Source: Methylobacterium sp.
GTDB taxonomy: Bacteria > Pseudomonadota > Alphaproteobacteria > Rhizobiales > Beijerinckiaceae
Direction: 5' to 3'
Assembly: GCA_002928875.1 (NCBI GenBank)
Contig: PERO01000013.1
Coordinates: forward strand, 1 to 37,100
DNA: 37,100 nucleotides
A program made the position numbers and the translations under genes. The notes under the pieces were generated by a model. The model searched no databases. It was not told the origin of the DNA and saw nothing but the letters and a program-made list of their open reading frames with translations. Shown here piece by piece: positions 8,321 through 18,000 of this stretch (positions are counted from its first letter, which is position 1; the number at the start of each line of letters is the position of its first letter).

Positions 8321-8520
8321 TCGGGCAGGCGTTCGGCGAATTTCGAGACGGCATCCTCGCCGTAGGTCGCGACCAGTTCCACGAAGGCGGCGAACAGCGC
8401 CGCATGGGCAAGGCAATCGCCGTCGATGCCGTCATGCCGGCCCTCGGCGAAGGCTTCGTTGATGTAGCCATAGGCCGCGCGCCGTTGTTCGGCGAAATGC
8501 GCGTCGCTGGCGGTTCCCAT
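8278..8520 (-). CDS. Conserved small protein, function unknown
   Basis: About 80 residues, acidic and helical (RRAAYGYINEAFAEGRHDGIDGDCLAHAALFAAFVELVATYGEDAVSKFAERLPERIRSGEYSV). I recall similar short proteins in other Hyphomicrobiales, with the pattern INEA...DGI..D..AHAALFAA...LV..YGE.AV....E.LP.RI..GE, but no characterised function. Predicted cytoplasmic, no signal or membrane segment. The start is uncertain: ATG at 8520 has no Shine-Dalgarno, and a GTG at 8616 would add 32 less conserved residues. Its 3' end is duplicated just downstream (8207-8253). Confidence 0.65.
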   Translation of the reverse strand: MGTASDAHFAEQRRAAYGYINEAFAEGRHDGIDGDCLAHAALFAAFVELVATYGEDAVSKFAERLPERIRSGEYSVRLKN

Positions 8521-8738
8521 GGGCTTGGCGGTCTGCACGGGCTGTTCCGGTCTTTCTGGCAAGCGATTCTGCGTGGCGAATGCCCCGCGGATCCGGTTGC
8601 GACAGGAGGTCCCCACCCGCTCTCGCCACCGTAGGATGGACCCTAACGGCTCGTTCCCGCGAAAGCGAGCGAGGAGTTGCGAAAACGTTAACGCGCTTCC
8701 CCACTTTCTTTGAATTCAAGAGGATAGCCCTGTGGATG

Positions 8739-9173
8739 CTATCCGCCGAACCGTTGCTCCAGCGTGCGGGCCAGCCGGCCGGCATCCCGCACGAGCATTG
8801 CACGGGCTGCCCAGGCCGCCTCCGTGCATTGGCGATAGGTGGTGGAAAAGGCCGCAAAGCCAGTGTTGTAGGCGCCCATCAGCCGCTCGCGGTTGGCCTG
8901 TGCCGCCCCCTCGCTGGTGACCAGCGTTTCCATGCGCTTCTGCCAGGGGTTCGGCCGCTCCTCCGGCCGGCAGAGCGCGGTGAGGAAGGCCAGCGAGCCG
9001 AGGGTCTCGGAGAGTTCGAGCATCGGCTTCTCGTATTCGGCGGGCAGTGCCGCGCGCGGGGTTTCCGGCGTCTGTGCCGGCGGCCGCCGTGGCGTGGCGG
9101 CCGGATTGGCCGGCTGTGCGGAGCCGGGCAGGGCGGTGGCGGCGACCAGCAGGACAGCCAGCGCCCAGCGCAT
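8739..9173 (-). CDS. TIGR02301 family secreted protein
   Basis: A 144-residue protein with a clear signal peptide (MRWALAVLLVAATALPGSAQ, cleavage after SAQ or nearby), a Pro/Ala-rich linker and a C-terminal helical domain that fits TIGR02301, an alphaproteobacterial family of unknown function. Matching features are LSETLGSLAFLTALC, a W..RM..L...EG stretch, and YNTGFAAFSTTYRQCTEAA; the two family cysteines (ALC and RQC) are present and probably form a disulfide in the periplasm. The ATG at 9173 shares its A with the stop of the Nudix gene (TGATG), so it is the last, translationally coupled gene of the pdxH operon. A GTG one codon earlier is an alternative. Confidence 0.85.
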   Translation of the reverse strand: MRWALAVLLVAATALPGSAQPANPAATPRRPPAQTPETPRAALPAEYEKPMLELSETLGSLAFLTALCRPEERPNPWQKRMETLVTSEGAAQANRERLMGAYNTGFAAFSTTYRQCTEAAWAARAMLVRDAGRLARTLEQRFGG

Positions 9174-9607
9174 CACGCGGCCTCGATCGCTTCTTCCGCC
9201 ACGAGGCCATGCGCCTTGCGCAGAACGTCGCGCAGGCCGCGCGTCATCGGCAGGTCGCCGGGATCGAGCGGATCGACCCAGATCAGCGCCACGGCCTCGT
9301 CGGATAACGTCGCCTCGCCGCCGGTCCAGTAGCCCGCAAAGGCGCAGATGACGGCATGCGCGACAAGGCTGCCATCGGGGCCGTGCTCGATATGCTCGAC
9401 ATGATCCACGAAGCCGGCGATGCGCGCGGTGAGGCCGACCTCCTCCTGCAATTCGCGCAGAACCGCGTCCGCCATGCGCTCGCCGGGCTCGATCCGGCCG
9501 CCCGGCAGCGAGAAGAGGCCAAGCGCCGGCGCCTTGCCGCGCTGGGCGAGCAGAACCTTGCCCTCGCGAAACACGGCGATGGAAGCGGCCAGAACCGGCC
9601 TAGACAT
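9173..9607 (-). CDS. Nudix hydrolase
   Basis: A 144-residue Nudix hydrolase with a complete catalytic box GX5EX7REUXEEXGU spanning Gly37-Leu59 (ends RELQEEVGL). The N-terminus LAASIAVFREGKVLLAQRG and LGLFSLPGGRIEPGE resemble ADP-ribose pyrophosphatase and MutT-like enzymes that cleave nucleoside diphosphates linked to another moiety; the substrate is not determined. The gene begins inside the end of the SDR gene (overlap of 8 bases using ATG 9607, or 20 using ATG 9619) and ends overlapping the TIGR02301 start by one base. Its place in the pdxH operon is clear from these overlaps. Confidence 0.88.
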   Translation of the reverse strand: MSRPVLAASIAVFREGKVLLAQRGKAPALGLFSLPGGRIEPGERMADAVLRELQEEVGLTARIAGFVDHVEHIEHGPDGSLVAHAVICAFAGYWTGGEATLSDEAVALIWVDPLDPGDLPMTRGLRDVLRKAHGLVAEEAIEAA

Positions 9608-10361
9608 GCTGCCCGCCATTGATGTGCAATTCCGCGCCCGTCACGTAGGAGGACGCCTCCGTGCACAGGAAATAGATCGCCTTCGCCACCTCTTCCGGCG
9701 TGCCGAGGCGGCGCAAGGGCAGCGTTTCGACGATCTTTTCCGTCCCCGGCGAGAGGATCGAGGTGTCGATCTCCCCGGGCGAGATGGAATTCACGCGGAT
9801 GCCATAAGGCCCGAAATCCGCCGCCATCTCGCGGGTCAGTGCCGCGAGCGCGGCTTTCGAGGTCGCGTAGGCTGCGCCGGCGAAGGGGTGGACATGCACG
9901 CCCGCGATCGAGGTGACATTCACCACCGCGCCCTTGGTGGCCTTCAACTCGTCGATCAGCCCGCGGGCGAGCATGATGGAGGCGAAGAAGTTCACCTGGA
10001 AGACCTGCAGCCAATCGGTCAGCGGGGTCTGGATCGAACCCATGCGGCTGCCGCCGGGCCCTTTCGGCGAGATGCCGGCATTGTTGACGAGCGCATGCAG
10101 CCGCCCGTCGGGCAGGCGGGAGCGGATCTCGTCGATGGCGCGCGTCGTGTCCTCGGGATTGGCGAGATCGACCTGGATGTGATCATCCTGGCCGCCCTCC
10201 CAGGGGCAATTTTCCGGGAAGGGCTGGCGCGAGCAGGCGAGCACCCGCCAGCCGGCGGAGTTGAAGCGCTTCACCGTGGCATGCCCGATGCCGCGCGAGG
10301 CGCCGGTGAGCAGAAGCGTGCGGCGCTCGGCCCCGCTGTTCGAACCGGATCGGTCCATCAT
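9600..10361 (-). CDS. SDR family NAD(P)-dependent oxidoreductase
   Basis: A 253-residue classical short-chain dehydrogenase/reductase. Cofactor motif TGASRGIG at residues 19-26, NNAG at about 92-95, and the catalytic triad Ser151, Tyr165 (YATSK) and Lys169 are all present; the C-terminus (GTPEEVAKAIYFLCTEASSYVTGAELHINGG) is typical of FabG-like SDRs. Substrate unknown. Start: ATGATG at 10361 with AAGGAG seven bases upstream. It follows pdxH by 21 bases and overlaps the Nudix gene, so the order pdxH - SDR - Nudix - TIGR02301 is probably one transcript. Confidence 0.9.
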   Translation of the reverse strand: MMDRSGSNSGAERRTLLLTGASRGIGHATVKRFNSAGWRVLACSRQPFPENCPWEGGQDDHIQVDLANPEDTTRAIDEIRSRLPDGRLHALVNNAGISPKGPGGSRMGSIQTPLTDWLQVFQVNFFASIMLARGLIDELKATKGAVVNVTSIAGVHVHPFAGAAYATSKAALAALTREMAADFGPYGIRVNSISPGEIDTSILSPGTEKIVETLPLRRLGTPEEVAKAIYFLCTEASSYVTGAELHINGGQHV

Positions 10362-10382
10362 CGTTCTGCTCCTTCGGGAAGG

Positions 10383-10985
10383 TTACGGGTAAAGGCGTTC
10401 GGTCCGGAAGCCGGAATCCGGGCTCTCGCGCCGGAAGACCAGGCGTTCGTGCAGGCGGAAGGGCTTGTCCTGCCAGAATTCGATGTAAACCGGCCGGAGG
10501 CGAAAGCCGGTCCAGTGTGGCGGGCGCGGCACTTCTCCAAGGCCGAATCGTGCCGCCTCCCGTGCCACGGCCTTTTCGAGCGCGAAGCGGCTTTCCAGCG
10601 GGCGCGATTGCTGCGAGGCCCAGGCGCCGATGCGGCTATCGCGCGCGCGAGAGGCGAAATAGGCATCCGCCTCGGCATCGCTCACCTGTGCGAGCGGGCC
10701 GCGGAAACGCACCTGCCTCTGCAGGGATTTCCAGTGGAACACGACTGCGGCCTGCGGGTTTCCGGCAATCTCGCCGCCCTTCTGGCTCCCGGTATTGGTG
10801 TAGAACACCACGCCCGCAGGCGTGATCTCCTTCATCAGCACCATGCGCACATTCGGCAGGCCATGGGTATCGACGGTTGCGAGCGCCATGGCGTTGGGAT
10901 CGTTGGGCTCCCTCGCCTTGGCCAGCGCAAACCATTCATCGAACAGCGCGAAAGGCTCCGATGGGTCTTCGAGGTCACCGCTCAT
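10383..10985 (-). CDS. pdxH: Pyridoxamine 5'-phosphate oxidase
   Basis: A 200-residue FMN-dependent PdxH, which oxidises pyridoxine or pyridoxamine 5'-phosphate to pyridoxal 5'-phosphate. Recognisable segments: [25 protein letters not shown] (FMN-binding split barrel), [34 protein letters not shown], and the C-terminal family signature with HERLVFRR...WRTERLYP-like ending (here FRTERLYP). Length is normal. The ATG at 10985 has a GGAAAG element a few bases upstream. It is divergent from the lipoprotein gene at 11017 with only 31 bases between the starts. First gene of the minus-strand operon. Confidence 0.95.
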   Translation of the reverse strand: MSGDLEDPSEPFALFDEWFALAKAREPNDPNAMALATVDTHGLPNVRMVLMKEITPAGVVFYTNTGSQKGGEIAGNPQAAVVFHWKSLQRQVRFRGPLAQVSDAEADAYFASRARDSRIGAWASQQSRPLESRFALEKAVAREAARFGLGEVPRPPHWTGFRLRPVYIEFWQDKPFRLHERLVFRRESPDSGFRTERLYP

Positions 10986-11016
10986 TAACGCTTTCCAACT
11001 CTAATGGGGCAAACGC

Positions 11017-11646
11017 GTGTATGGGAGAAGTCGCGTGCAGCCGCGTCCGGTTCGGACCCTTGACGGATACAGGAAGCCGGGCGCTTCGCGCAATCGCCGT
11101 GCGCGTGCACAAAGGGCGTTTCTCGCTCTCGCGCTGTCGATGCTGGCTTCCGGTTGCGCTCTGACCTGGAACATCCCCGGTTTCGGCGAGGACGAAGAAA
11201 CGACCGCGAGCATCACGCCCGTCCGCACCGCGACCTTCGCCATTCCGCTCGACGACGAGGACTGGCGCCGCGCCAATGCGGCCCTGTCGCTGGCGGTTGA
11301 TCCGCAGGGTGCGGGGCTGCCGGTCAACTGGGACAATCCGGCCTCGAAACGCCAGGGCCGCTTCGAGCCCACGGGGGCACTCGCGGTGGTGGGCAACACC
11401 GTCTGCCGGCCCTTCCGCGCGCTCGTCATCCAGAAACCCGATCTGCGGAACAGCGCGCGGGAAGTTGCGCATGAAGGCCAGGCCTGCCGCGTCGGCCCCA
11501 GCGAATGGGCGATGCGGGATGTGAAGCCGCTCGGCCAGAACGCGCATGTCCGGGAATTCGATCAGGCGCTGCCGAAAGCCAGCCCCGCCATGCTGCAGGG
11601 GCTCGCGACCCCGCCTGTCGCTCCGGTGGCTCCGCGCCGCGAGTGA
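11017..11646 (+). CDS. RT0821/Lpp0805 family surface lipoprotein
   Basis: A 209-residue envelope protein. After a basic N-terminus of about 33 residues comes a hydrophobic segment ending in a plausible lipobox (LASGC, Cys at about 47), so it is probably a lipoprotein. The C-terminal part (ALSLAVDPQGAGLPVNWDNP...GNTVCRPFRAL...EGQACRVGPSEWAM) fits the RT0821/Lpp0805 surface-antigen-like family of unknown function, including its conserved cysteines. The start is uncertain: no in-frame ATG precedes the signal sequence, so GTG at 11017 is used; GTG at 11035 or a TTG near 11061 would give a more usual signal length. Neighbours (pdxH divergent, dnaJ-like downstream) match a common alphaproteobacterial order. 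Confidence 0.78.
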   Translation: MYGRSRVQPRPVRTLDGYRKPGASRNRRARAQRAFLALALSMLASGCALTWNIPGFGEDEETTASITPVRTATFAIPLDDEDWRRANAALSLAVDPQGAGLPVNWDNPASKRQGRFEPTGALAVVGNTVCRPFRALVIQKPDLRNSAREVAHEGQACRVGPSEWAMRDVKPLGQNAHVREFDQALPKASPAMLQGLATPPVAPVAPRRE

Positions 11647-11735
11647 AGATCTCGCGTTGCACGGTTGCAACAGGCGCGCGAACACCCCATTTTCCGACGA
11701 CAAGCTTCCAACCCTTCTGGTTCTCTCGGAAAACC

Positions 11736-12653
11736 ATGCCTGATCCTTACCAGACCCTCGGCGTGACGCGTGAAGCCTCGGCGGATGAGATCAAGCGCGC
11801 CTATCGCAAGCTCGCCAAGACCTATCATCCTGACCACAATCAGGGCGATGCCAAGGCCGCCAACCGCTTTGCGGAAGTGAACAACGCCTATGAAATCCTC
11901 GGCGACGAGGTGAAGCGCCGCCAGTTCGACCGCGGCGAGATCGACGCCGAGGGCAAGCCGCGCGCGGCCTTCTCGGATTTCGGCGGCGGATTTCCGGGCG
12001 GTGGCGGAACCGGCGGCTTCAAGTTCGATTTCGGCGCGGGCGGCGGCGGCAATCCCCGCGACGTCTTCTCCGACCTGTTCCGGCAGTTCGAGGGGGGCCC
12101 GCGGGACCCCTTCGCCGGGCAGCCAAATGCGCAGCGCGGCTCGGGGCGGCGCGGCCCGCCGCCGGGCGAGGACATCACGGTCGAGACGAACGTGCCGCTG
12201 GAGCGCGTCGCGAGCGGGGGCGCGCATCGCGTCGCGATGCCCGATGGCCGCATGCTGGAGATCACCGTGCCGAAGGGCGTGGCCAGCGGCACCACGATGC
12301 GGTTGCGCGGGCAGGGGCATCCCTCGCCCTTCGGCGCGGCGAATGGCGATGCACTGGTGACGATCCGCTACGCGAAGCATCCGACTTTCGCGGTCGACGG
12401 CAACGATCTGCGCGTCGCGGTCGCGGTCCCGATCCGCGATTGCGTGCTCGGCGGTTCGGTGCGCGTGCCCACGCTGACGGGCGAGGTGGAGGTGACCGTT
12501 CCGGCCTGGACCAGTGGCGGCAAGACCTTGCGCCTGCGCGGCAAGGGCCTGCCCAGGGGTGATCAGGCCGGCGATCTCTTCGTCACGCTCGAGATCGATC
12601 TCGGTCCGCATGATCCGGAAGTGGAAGGCTTCTTCCGGCGGCGTCCCGGCTGA
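11736..12653 (+). CDS. DnaJ-like co-chaperone without zinc finger (CbpA type)
   Basis: A 305-residue type II DnaJ protein. The J domain (1-65) carries the HPD tripeptide in KLAKTYHPDHN, needed to stimulate DnaK ATPase. A Gly/Phe-rich linker runs from about 75 to 130 (GGGFPGGGGTGGF). There are no CXXCXGXG zinc repeats, and the two C-terminal substrate-binding barrels follow (EDITVETNVPLERVASGG; CVLGGSVRVPTLTGEVEVTVP; KTLRLRGKGLP). It starts 89 bases after the lipoprotein gene with GGAAAACC before the ATG. It acts in the cytoplasm with DnaK; as in CbpA, client specificity is unknown. Confidence 0.9.
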   Translation: MPDPYQTLGVTREASADEIKRAYRKLAKTYHPDHNQGDAKAANRFAEVNNAYEILGDEVKRRQFDRGEIDAEGKPRAAFSDFGGGFPGGGGTGGFKFDFGAGGGGNPRDVFSDLFRQFEGGPRDPFAGQPNAQRGSGRRGPPPGEDITVETNVPLERVASGGAHRVAMPDGRMLEITVPKGVASGTTMRLRGQGHPSPFGAANGDALVTIRYAKHPTFAVDGNDLRVAVAVPIRDCVLGGSVRVPTLTGEVEVTVPAWTSGGKTLRLRGKGLPRGDQAGDLFVTLEIDLGPHDPEVEGFFRRRPG

Positions 12654-12800
12654 GTTTTCGCAGCTTTGCGCCCGAGCCGCTTGCACCTTGCGCCGGAATG
12701 CTTAAAGGGTGTCGCGCGCATGCGCCGTTTGTCGAAGCCGGGATTCCGCTTCCCTTCCTGACGGACGCGAAGATGGTACAACCGGTTTCCAGGGTCGGAC

Positions 12801-13640
12801 ATGATGGCACAAGCAAGCGGGGGCTCTGAGGGCAACGGGCTGATGCGCGGCAAGCGCGGCCTGATCATGGGGCTCGCCAACAACCGCTCCATCGCGTGGG
12901 GCATCGCCAAGGCCTGCCAGGCGGCGGGCGCGGAGCTGGCCTTCACCTATCAGGGCGATGCACTGAAGAAGCGCGTGGAGCCGCTCGCCAGGGAACTCGG
13001 TGGCATTGTCGTCGGCCATTGCGATGTGACCGATGCCGCCTCCATCGACGCGGTTTTCGCCGAAATCCAGAAAACCTGGGGCAAGCTCGATTTCGTCGTG
13101 CATGCCATCGCCTTCGCCGACAAGGACGAACTCACCGGCCGCTATGTCGAGACGACCGAGGCGAATTTCACGAAATCCATGCTGATCTCGTGCTACTCGC
13201 TCACCTCCATCATCCAGCGCGCCGAAAAGCTGATGCCCGATGGCGGCTCCATCATCACCCTGACCTATTACGGCGCCGAGAAGTGGATGCCGCATTACAA
13301 CGTCATGGGTGTCGCCAAGGCCGCGCTCGAGGCCAGCGTGCGCTATCTCGCGGCCGATCTCGGCCCGCAGAACATCCGCGTGAACGCGATCTCCGCCGGC
13401 CCGATCAAGACACTGGCCGCCAGCGGCATCGGCGATTTCCGCTACATCCTGAAATGGAACGAGTACAACGCGCCGCTGCGCCGGACCGTGACCATCGAGG
13501 AAGTTGGCGACAGCGCGCTCTACCTGCTCTCCGATCTCTCCCGCGGGGTGACCGGCGAGGTCATGCATGTCGATTCGGGCTATCATGTCGTCGGCATGAA
13601 GAACCCGGACGCGCCCGACCTCTCGCTCGACAAGGATTGA
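12801..13640 (+). CDS. fabI: Enoyl-[acyl-carrier-protein] reductase (NADH)
   Basis: A 279-residue FabI, which carries out the last reduction in each cycle of type II fatty acid elongation. It begins with the FabI-type cofactor loop GKRGLIMGLANNRSIAWGIA rather than the classical SDR TGxxxGIG. The active site is complete: Tyr156, Tyr166 and Lys173 (numbering offset by ten from E. coli Tyr146/Tyr156/Lys163), in TYYGAEKWMPHYNVMGVAK. The C-terminus GVTGEVMHVDSGYHVVGM is diagnostic. ATG at 12801 or the next codon (12804); only a weak AGGG upstream. A small exported-protein gene starts eight bases after the stop. Confidence 0.96.
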   Translation: MMAQASGGSEGNGLMRGKRGLIMGLANNRSIAWGIAKACQAAGAELAFTYQGDALKKRVEPLARELGGIVVGHCDVTDAASIDAVFAEIQKTWGKLDFVVHAIAFADKDELTGRYVETTEANFTKSMLISCYSLTSIIQRAEKLMPDGGSIITLTYYGAEKWMPHYNVMGVAKAALEASVRYLAADLGPQNIRVNAISAGPIKTLAASGIGDFRYILKWNEYNAPLRRTVTIEEVGDSALYLLSDLSRGVTGEVMHVDSGYHVVGMKNPDAPDLSLDKD

Positions 13641-13648
13641 GGCATCCC

Positions 13649-14143
13649 GTGCGCGGCTCCCGGCTTTCCGTTTTCGGACTTCTCGCGCTGCTGGTGGCCT
13701 CGCCCGCTTTCGCCCAGTCGATCACCCCGGTTCCGCGCCCGGCGACCCCGCCCACCTTCCAGCTCGTGCCGAACGGCAACCCGCCGCCGCCCTATACGCC
13801 GGTGGTGACGCCGGTGGAGGTGACGCGCAAGGGGCGTGCGAATACCGACATCTTCCTCGGCGTCTACCTGACGCTCGATCGCGAGTGCAAGGTGGGGGCG
13901 ACGCCGAGGGTCGAGTTCGCCGGCGATCCGAAGGGCGGCAAGCTGCGCACGCGCACGCATCCCATCAACCTGCGCGATGTGCCGGGCGCGCCGCGCCGCA
14001 CCTGCATCGGCACCTCGCCCAACGGGCTCGCGGTGACCTACCGTTCCGATCGCCGTTTCAGAGGCGAGGACAAGGTGGAGTTCCGGGTGGTCTATCCGAA
14101 CGGCGACGTGCGGGCCATCTCCGCCACCGTCACGGTCGAGTAA
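13649..14143 (+). CDS. Small secreted protein, two-cysteine beta family, copy 1
   Basis: A 164-residue protein starting with GTG; TGAGG lies six bases upstream and the first 24 residues are a clear signal peptide (SVFGLLALLVASPAFAQ). The mature part has a Pro-rich head (PVPRPATPPTFQLVPNGNPP), then a beta-rich region with two cysteines 38 residues apart and a final AVTYRSDRRFRGEDKVEFRV strand pair. The same plan (Cys, Gly-x-hydrophobic strand, Cys, Tyr, GF-K/R-G-x-D-x-V, terminal strand) occurs in the two proteins after the synthetase (19102 and 19521), so I treat the three as paralogues. No characterised function recognised; an Ig-like or cadherin-like fold is a guess. It lies eight bases after fabI and 17 bases before the phosphatase gene. 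Confidence 0.75.
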   Translation: MRGSRLSVFGLLALLVASPAFAQSITPVPRPATPPTFQLVPNGNPPPPYTPVVTPVEVTRKGRANTDIFLGVYLTLDRECKVGATPRVEFAGDPKGGKLRTRTHPINLRDVPGAPRRTCIGTSPNGLAVTYRSDRRFRGEDKVEFRVVYPNGDVRAISATVTVE

Positions 14144-14160
14144 GGCTTTCGCCGGCGCCC

Positions 14161-14781
14161 ATGCCCGTCCTCTACTTCTTCCGGCATGGCGAAACGGACT
14201 GGAATGCCGAAGGTCGCCTGCAGGGCCAGACGGATATCCCGCTGAACGCCAAGGGCCGCCTTCAGGCCACCGCCATCGGCGAAGCCATCCGCGCCGGCCG
14301 GGTCGAGGGCATCGGCCATGACCGGCTCGTCCGCCTGCCTTTCGTCGCCAGTCCGATGGGCCGGACGCGGGACACCATGGCGCTGTTGCGCACCGGGCTC
14401 GGGCTCTCCCCGGACGATTATGCAACCGACGATCGCCTGATCGAGATCGGGTTCGGGCGGTGGGAAGGCAGCACCTGGAAGGAGATCGTCGCGCGCGATC
14501 CCGGTGGCGCCCAGGCGCGCAGCCGCGACAAGTGGAATTTCGTGCCGCCGGGCGGCGAAAGCTACGAGATGGTGCGCGGGCGCGTGGCGGGCTGGCTCGA
14601 ATCCCTGCAAGGCGATACATGTCTGGTGGCGCATGGCGGCGTCGCGCGCGTGCTGATGGTCATGCTGGCGGAAGTCACCCCGCGCAATGCCGTCGGTGCG
14701 GATATCTGGCAGGGAAAGCTGCTGCGGATCGCGCCGGGCCGCCACGACTGGCTGCCGGGACCCGGGCACTGGGAACCCTGA
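14161..14781 (+). CDS. Histidine phosphatase family protein (phosphoglycerate mutase-like)
   Basis: A 206-residue member of the histidine phosphatase superfamily. The catalytic motif FFRHGETDWNAEGRLQG places the phospho-accepting His at residue 9; the second active-site region CLVAHGGVARVL is near residue 155. The intermediate block (DDRLIEIGFGRWEG) is typical of the GpmB/CobC-like branch. It could be a phosphatase rather than a mutase; the substrate is unknown. ATG at 14161; no strong Shine-Dalgarno. It is 224 bases upstream of the synthetase gene in the same direction; the gap 14782-15005 holds no gene I can support and may contain the synthetase promoter. Confidence 0.88.
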   Translation: MPVLYFFRHGETDWNAEGRLQGQTDIPLNAKGRLQATAIGEAIRAGRVEGIGHDRLVRLPFVASPMGRTRDTMALLRTGLGLSPDDYATDDRLIEIGFGRWEGSTWKEIVARDPGGAQARSRDKWNFVPPGGESYEMVRGRVAGWLESLQGDTCLVAHGGVARVLMVMLAEVTPRNAVGADIWQGKLLRIAPGRHDWLPGPGHWEP

Positions 14782-15005
14782 TGGCATGCGACATTGCGTC
14801 GCAAGTCGTCGTTCAGCGCAGGTTCAGTGCGCGCATTGCAACATGGGTCCAGCTGACGACGCACGCTCATTTCCCGGCATCCGGCCGCAATTCGGGCGCC
14901 GAAGCGCCTCGTTTGCGCGGTTTCGATTGACGGCGGGATCGATTTTCGCGTCTATCCGCCTGCAGGACGAGCACGACCGGGGCAACCCGGTGAAGCGGGG
15001 ATGGA

Positions 15006-18000
15006 ATGAGCGGTACTGAGGCGGTTCTTCAGCCTTCGGAGTCGGTTGCCGACCCGGAGGGCAGTGCATTCCTCGCCGGCCCCGTCGATCCCGATCTGCT
15101 TCGATCCGAGACGCTGGCCACGATCTTCCGGGCGAGCGCGGCCGCGCATCCGGACAAGCCTGTCTACGTCTCAGGCGACCGTCGGATCACTTATGGCGAA
15201 GCCGATCGCCTGACCGATCGCGCCGCGCGACGGTTGGCCGCTTTGGGCGCCGCGCCGGGCCGCGTGCTGGGCCTCTGGATGCCGCGCGGCATCGACCTGC
15301 TTCTCGCGCAGGTGGCCATCACCAAGACAGGCGCGGCCTTCCTGCCCTTCGACTGGGATGCGCCGGTCGATCGCATCACCACCTGCCTCACGGATTGCGG
15401 GGCGATCGGCATCGTCACCGACGAGGCCGGCCTTTCGAAAGGCAAGGCGATCCCCGTTCCCCATCACGATGCGCTCGCGCTGCTGGGCGAGGGCCCGATG
15501 GATGAGGCGGAGCCGTTGGCGGCGAATCCGGCCAGCGCGGCCTACATGATCTATACCTCCGGCTCCACCGGCATTCCCAAGGGCATCGTCATCACGCAGG
15601 GCAACATCTGCCACTTCCTGCGCGCCGGGAACGCCGTCTACGGCGTGCGCGACGATGATGTGGTGTTCCAGAGCGCCTCGCTCGCCTTTGACCTCTCCAT
15701 GGAGGAGATCTGGGTGCCGTATCTCGCGGGCGCGACGCTCTATGTCGCGACCCCCGAGGTGCTCGCGGATATCGAGAAGTTGCCGGCGCTGCTGACCGAG
15801 AAGAAGGTCAGCGTCATCGATACCGTGCCGACGCTGCTTTCGGTGCTGCCGGCGGATATCCCCAGCCTGCGGCTGATCCTGCTCGGCGGCGAGGCGCTGC
15901 CGCCGGCGCTCGTGGAGAAATGGGCCAAGCCGGGCCGGCGCATCTTCAACACCTACGGCCCCACGGAAGCGACCGTGGTGGCGACGGTGGAGGAGGTGCA
16001 GCGCGGCAAGCCGGTCACCATCGGCCGGCCGATCCCGAACTACACGGCCTATATCGTCGACGAGAACTTGAACCTGCTCGGCCCGGGTCAGGAGGGCGAA
16101 CTGCTGATCGGCGGCCCCGGCGTCGCGCAGGGCTATCTCGCGCGGCCCGACCTCACGAACGAGAAATTCATCGCGAACCCGTTCCGCGACAGCACCGCCG
16201 ACCCCATCCTCTACCGGTCCGGCGACGCGGTGAGCCTCAATGCGGAGGGCAACATCGCCTTCCACGGGCGCATCGACGACCAGGTGAAGATCCGCGGCTT
16301 CCGCGTCGAACTCGGCGAGATCGAAAGCGCGCTCGTCGATTGCGACGACGTGCTCCAGGCCGCCGTGGTGGTGCGCGGCGATGCCGGCATGGATCGGCTC
16401 GTGGCCTTCTGCGTGCCGGAGCCGAAGGCGATCATCGCCGCGACGACCTTGCGCGAGGAACTGAAGCGGCGTCTGCCGCCCTACATGATCCCGGAGCGTT
16501 TCGAGACCGTTCCCGAATTGCCGCGGCTGACATCCGGCAAGACCGACCGCAAGGCGCTGAAGGCGATGCCGCTCTCCGAGGCGATCATCGCCGCGAATGA
16601 CGAAGAGCCGCCGCGCACCGAGACCGAAGCGCTGCTGCTCACGGCAGCGAAGCGCGTGTTGCCGGGCCGGGCCATCACCTTCGAGGCGGATTTCTTCCTC
16701 GATCTCGGCGGGCATTCGCTGATCGCGGCGCAGTTCATTTCGATCATCCGCGAGAATCCGAGCTTCACCGGCATCACGCTGCAGGACATCTACCAGCATC
16801 GCACCTTGCGGAAGATCGGTGCGGAACTCGATGCCAAGTTCGGCCATCTCAAGGGTCCGCCGCCCGATCTCTCCTTCTCGCCCCCGCCGCTCGCGCGCCG
16901 CATCGCCTGCACGATCGCGCAAGGCCTGGCGATGCCGCTGATCCTGACGATCTCCACGCTGCAATGGCTCGGCGTGTTCCTCACCTACATGATCATCCAC
17001 GAGCAGAACTTCACGTTCTGGCAGCAGGTGGGCATCCTGTGCACGGCCTATGCGGCCATCAAGTTCGGCACGCTTTTCCTGGTGGTGGCGCTGAAATGGA
17101 TCGTGATGGGCCGCACCAGGCCGGGCCGATACCCGCTCTGGGGCTCCTATTTCTTCCGCTGGTGGTTCGTGCAGCGGCTCTATGCTCTGGCGCATCCGAG
17201 CTATCTCGCCAATTCGCCGATCATGCGGCTCTATCTGCGCATGCTCGGCGCGAAGGTGGGCTCGGGCGTGATGATCGCGCATGCCGAGTTCGGCGCGGCG
17301 GATCTCGTGAAGATCGGTTCGGGGGCCTCCATCGGCCACAAGGCGAATATCGCGAATGCCGAGGTGGTGGCCGGCGAACTCATCATCGGCGAGGTGACGA
17401 TCGGTGCCGACAGCTACATCGGCAACCAGGTGATGGTGCCGGCCGGCTGCCGCATCGGCCATGATGCGCGCATCGAGGACATGTCGGCCATTCCCGCCGG
17501 CGTGCAGATCCGGCCATTCGAGATCTGGGATGGATCGCCCGCGAAGAAGGTCGGCATGGTCGACCCCGCGACCCTGCCGGAGCGTTCGCTTCCCGGTCCG
17601 ATCTGGGCGCATCTGCAATACTGGGTCTACGGCCTGCTGATCATCATGGTCTCGGGCATCGGGCTGATGCCGCTCTTCCCGGCCTTCTTCGTCTATGACA
17701 CGATCGAGGCGGTGCTGATCAACACGGCCGACTGGGTGCAATGGTACCATGTGCTGCCCCTCGTCGCCTGGATCATGGGCGCGGCGCTCGTGGTCTTCAC
17801 CATCGCCTTCGTCATTCTCGTGCGCTGGACGCTGATGCCGCGGCGGCTGCAGCCCGGCACCTATTCGCTGCATTCCTGGTACTACCTGCGGCAATGGATC
17901 GTGAACCTCTGCACGGAGGTGTCGCTCGACACGCTCTCCTCGCTCTACGCGACGATCTACATGCGGGCCTGGTATCGCCTGATGGGCGCGCGCATCGGCA

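Noticed and set aside
6943..8634. 563-codon plus-strand frame opposite the acyltransferase
   Set aside because: Composition is Arg/Gln/Glu-rich without hydrophobic pattern, while the minus strand encodes a standard acyltransferase-3 protein with a good ribosome site.
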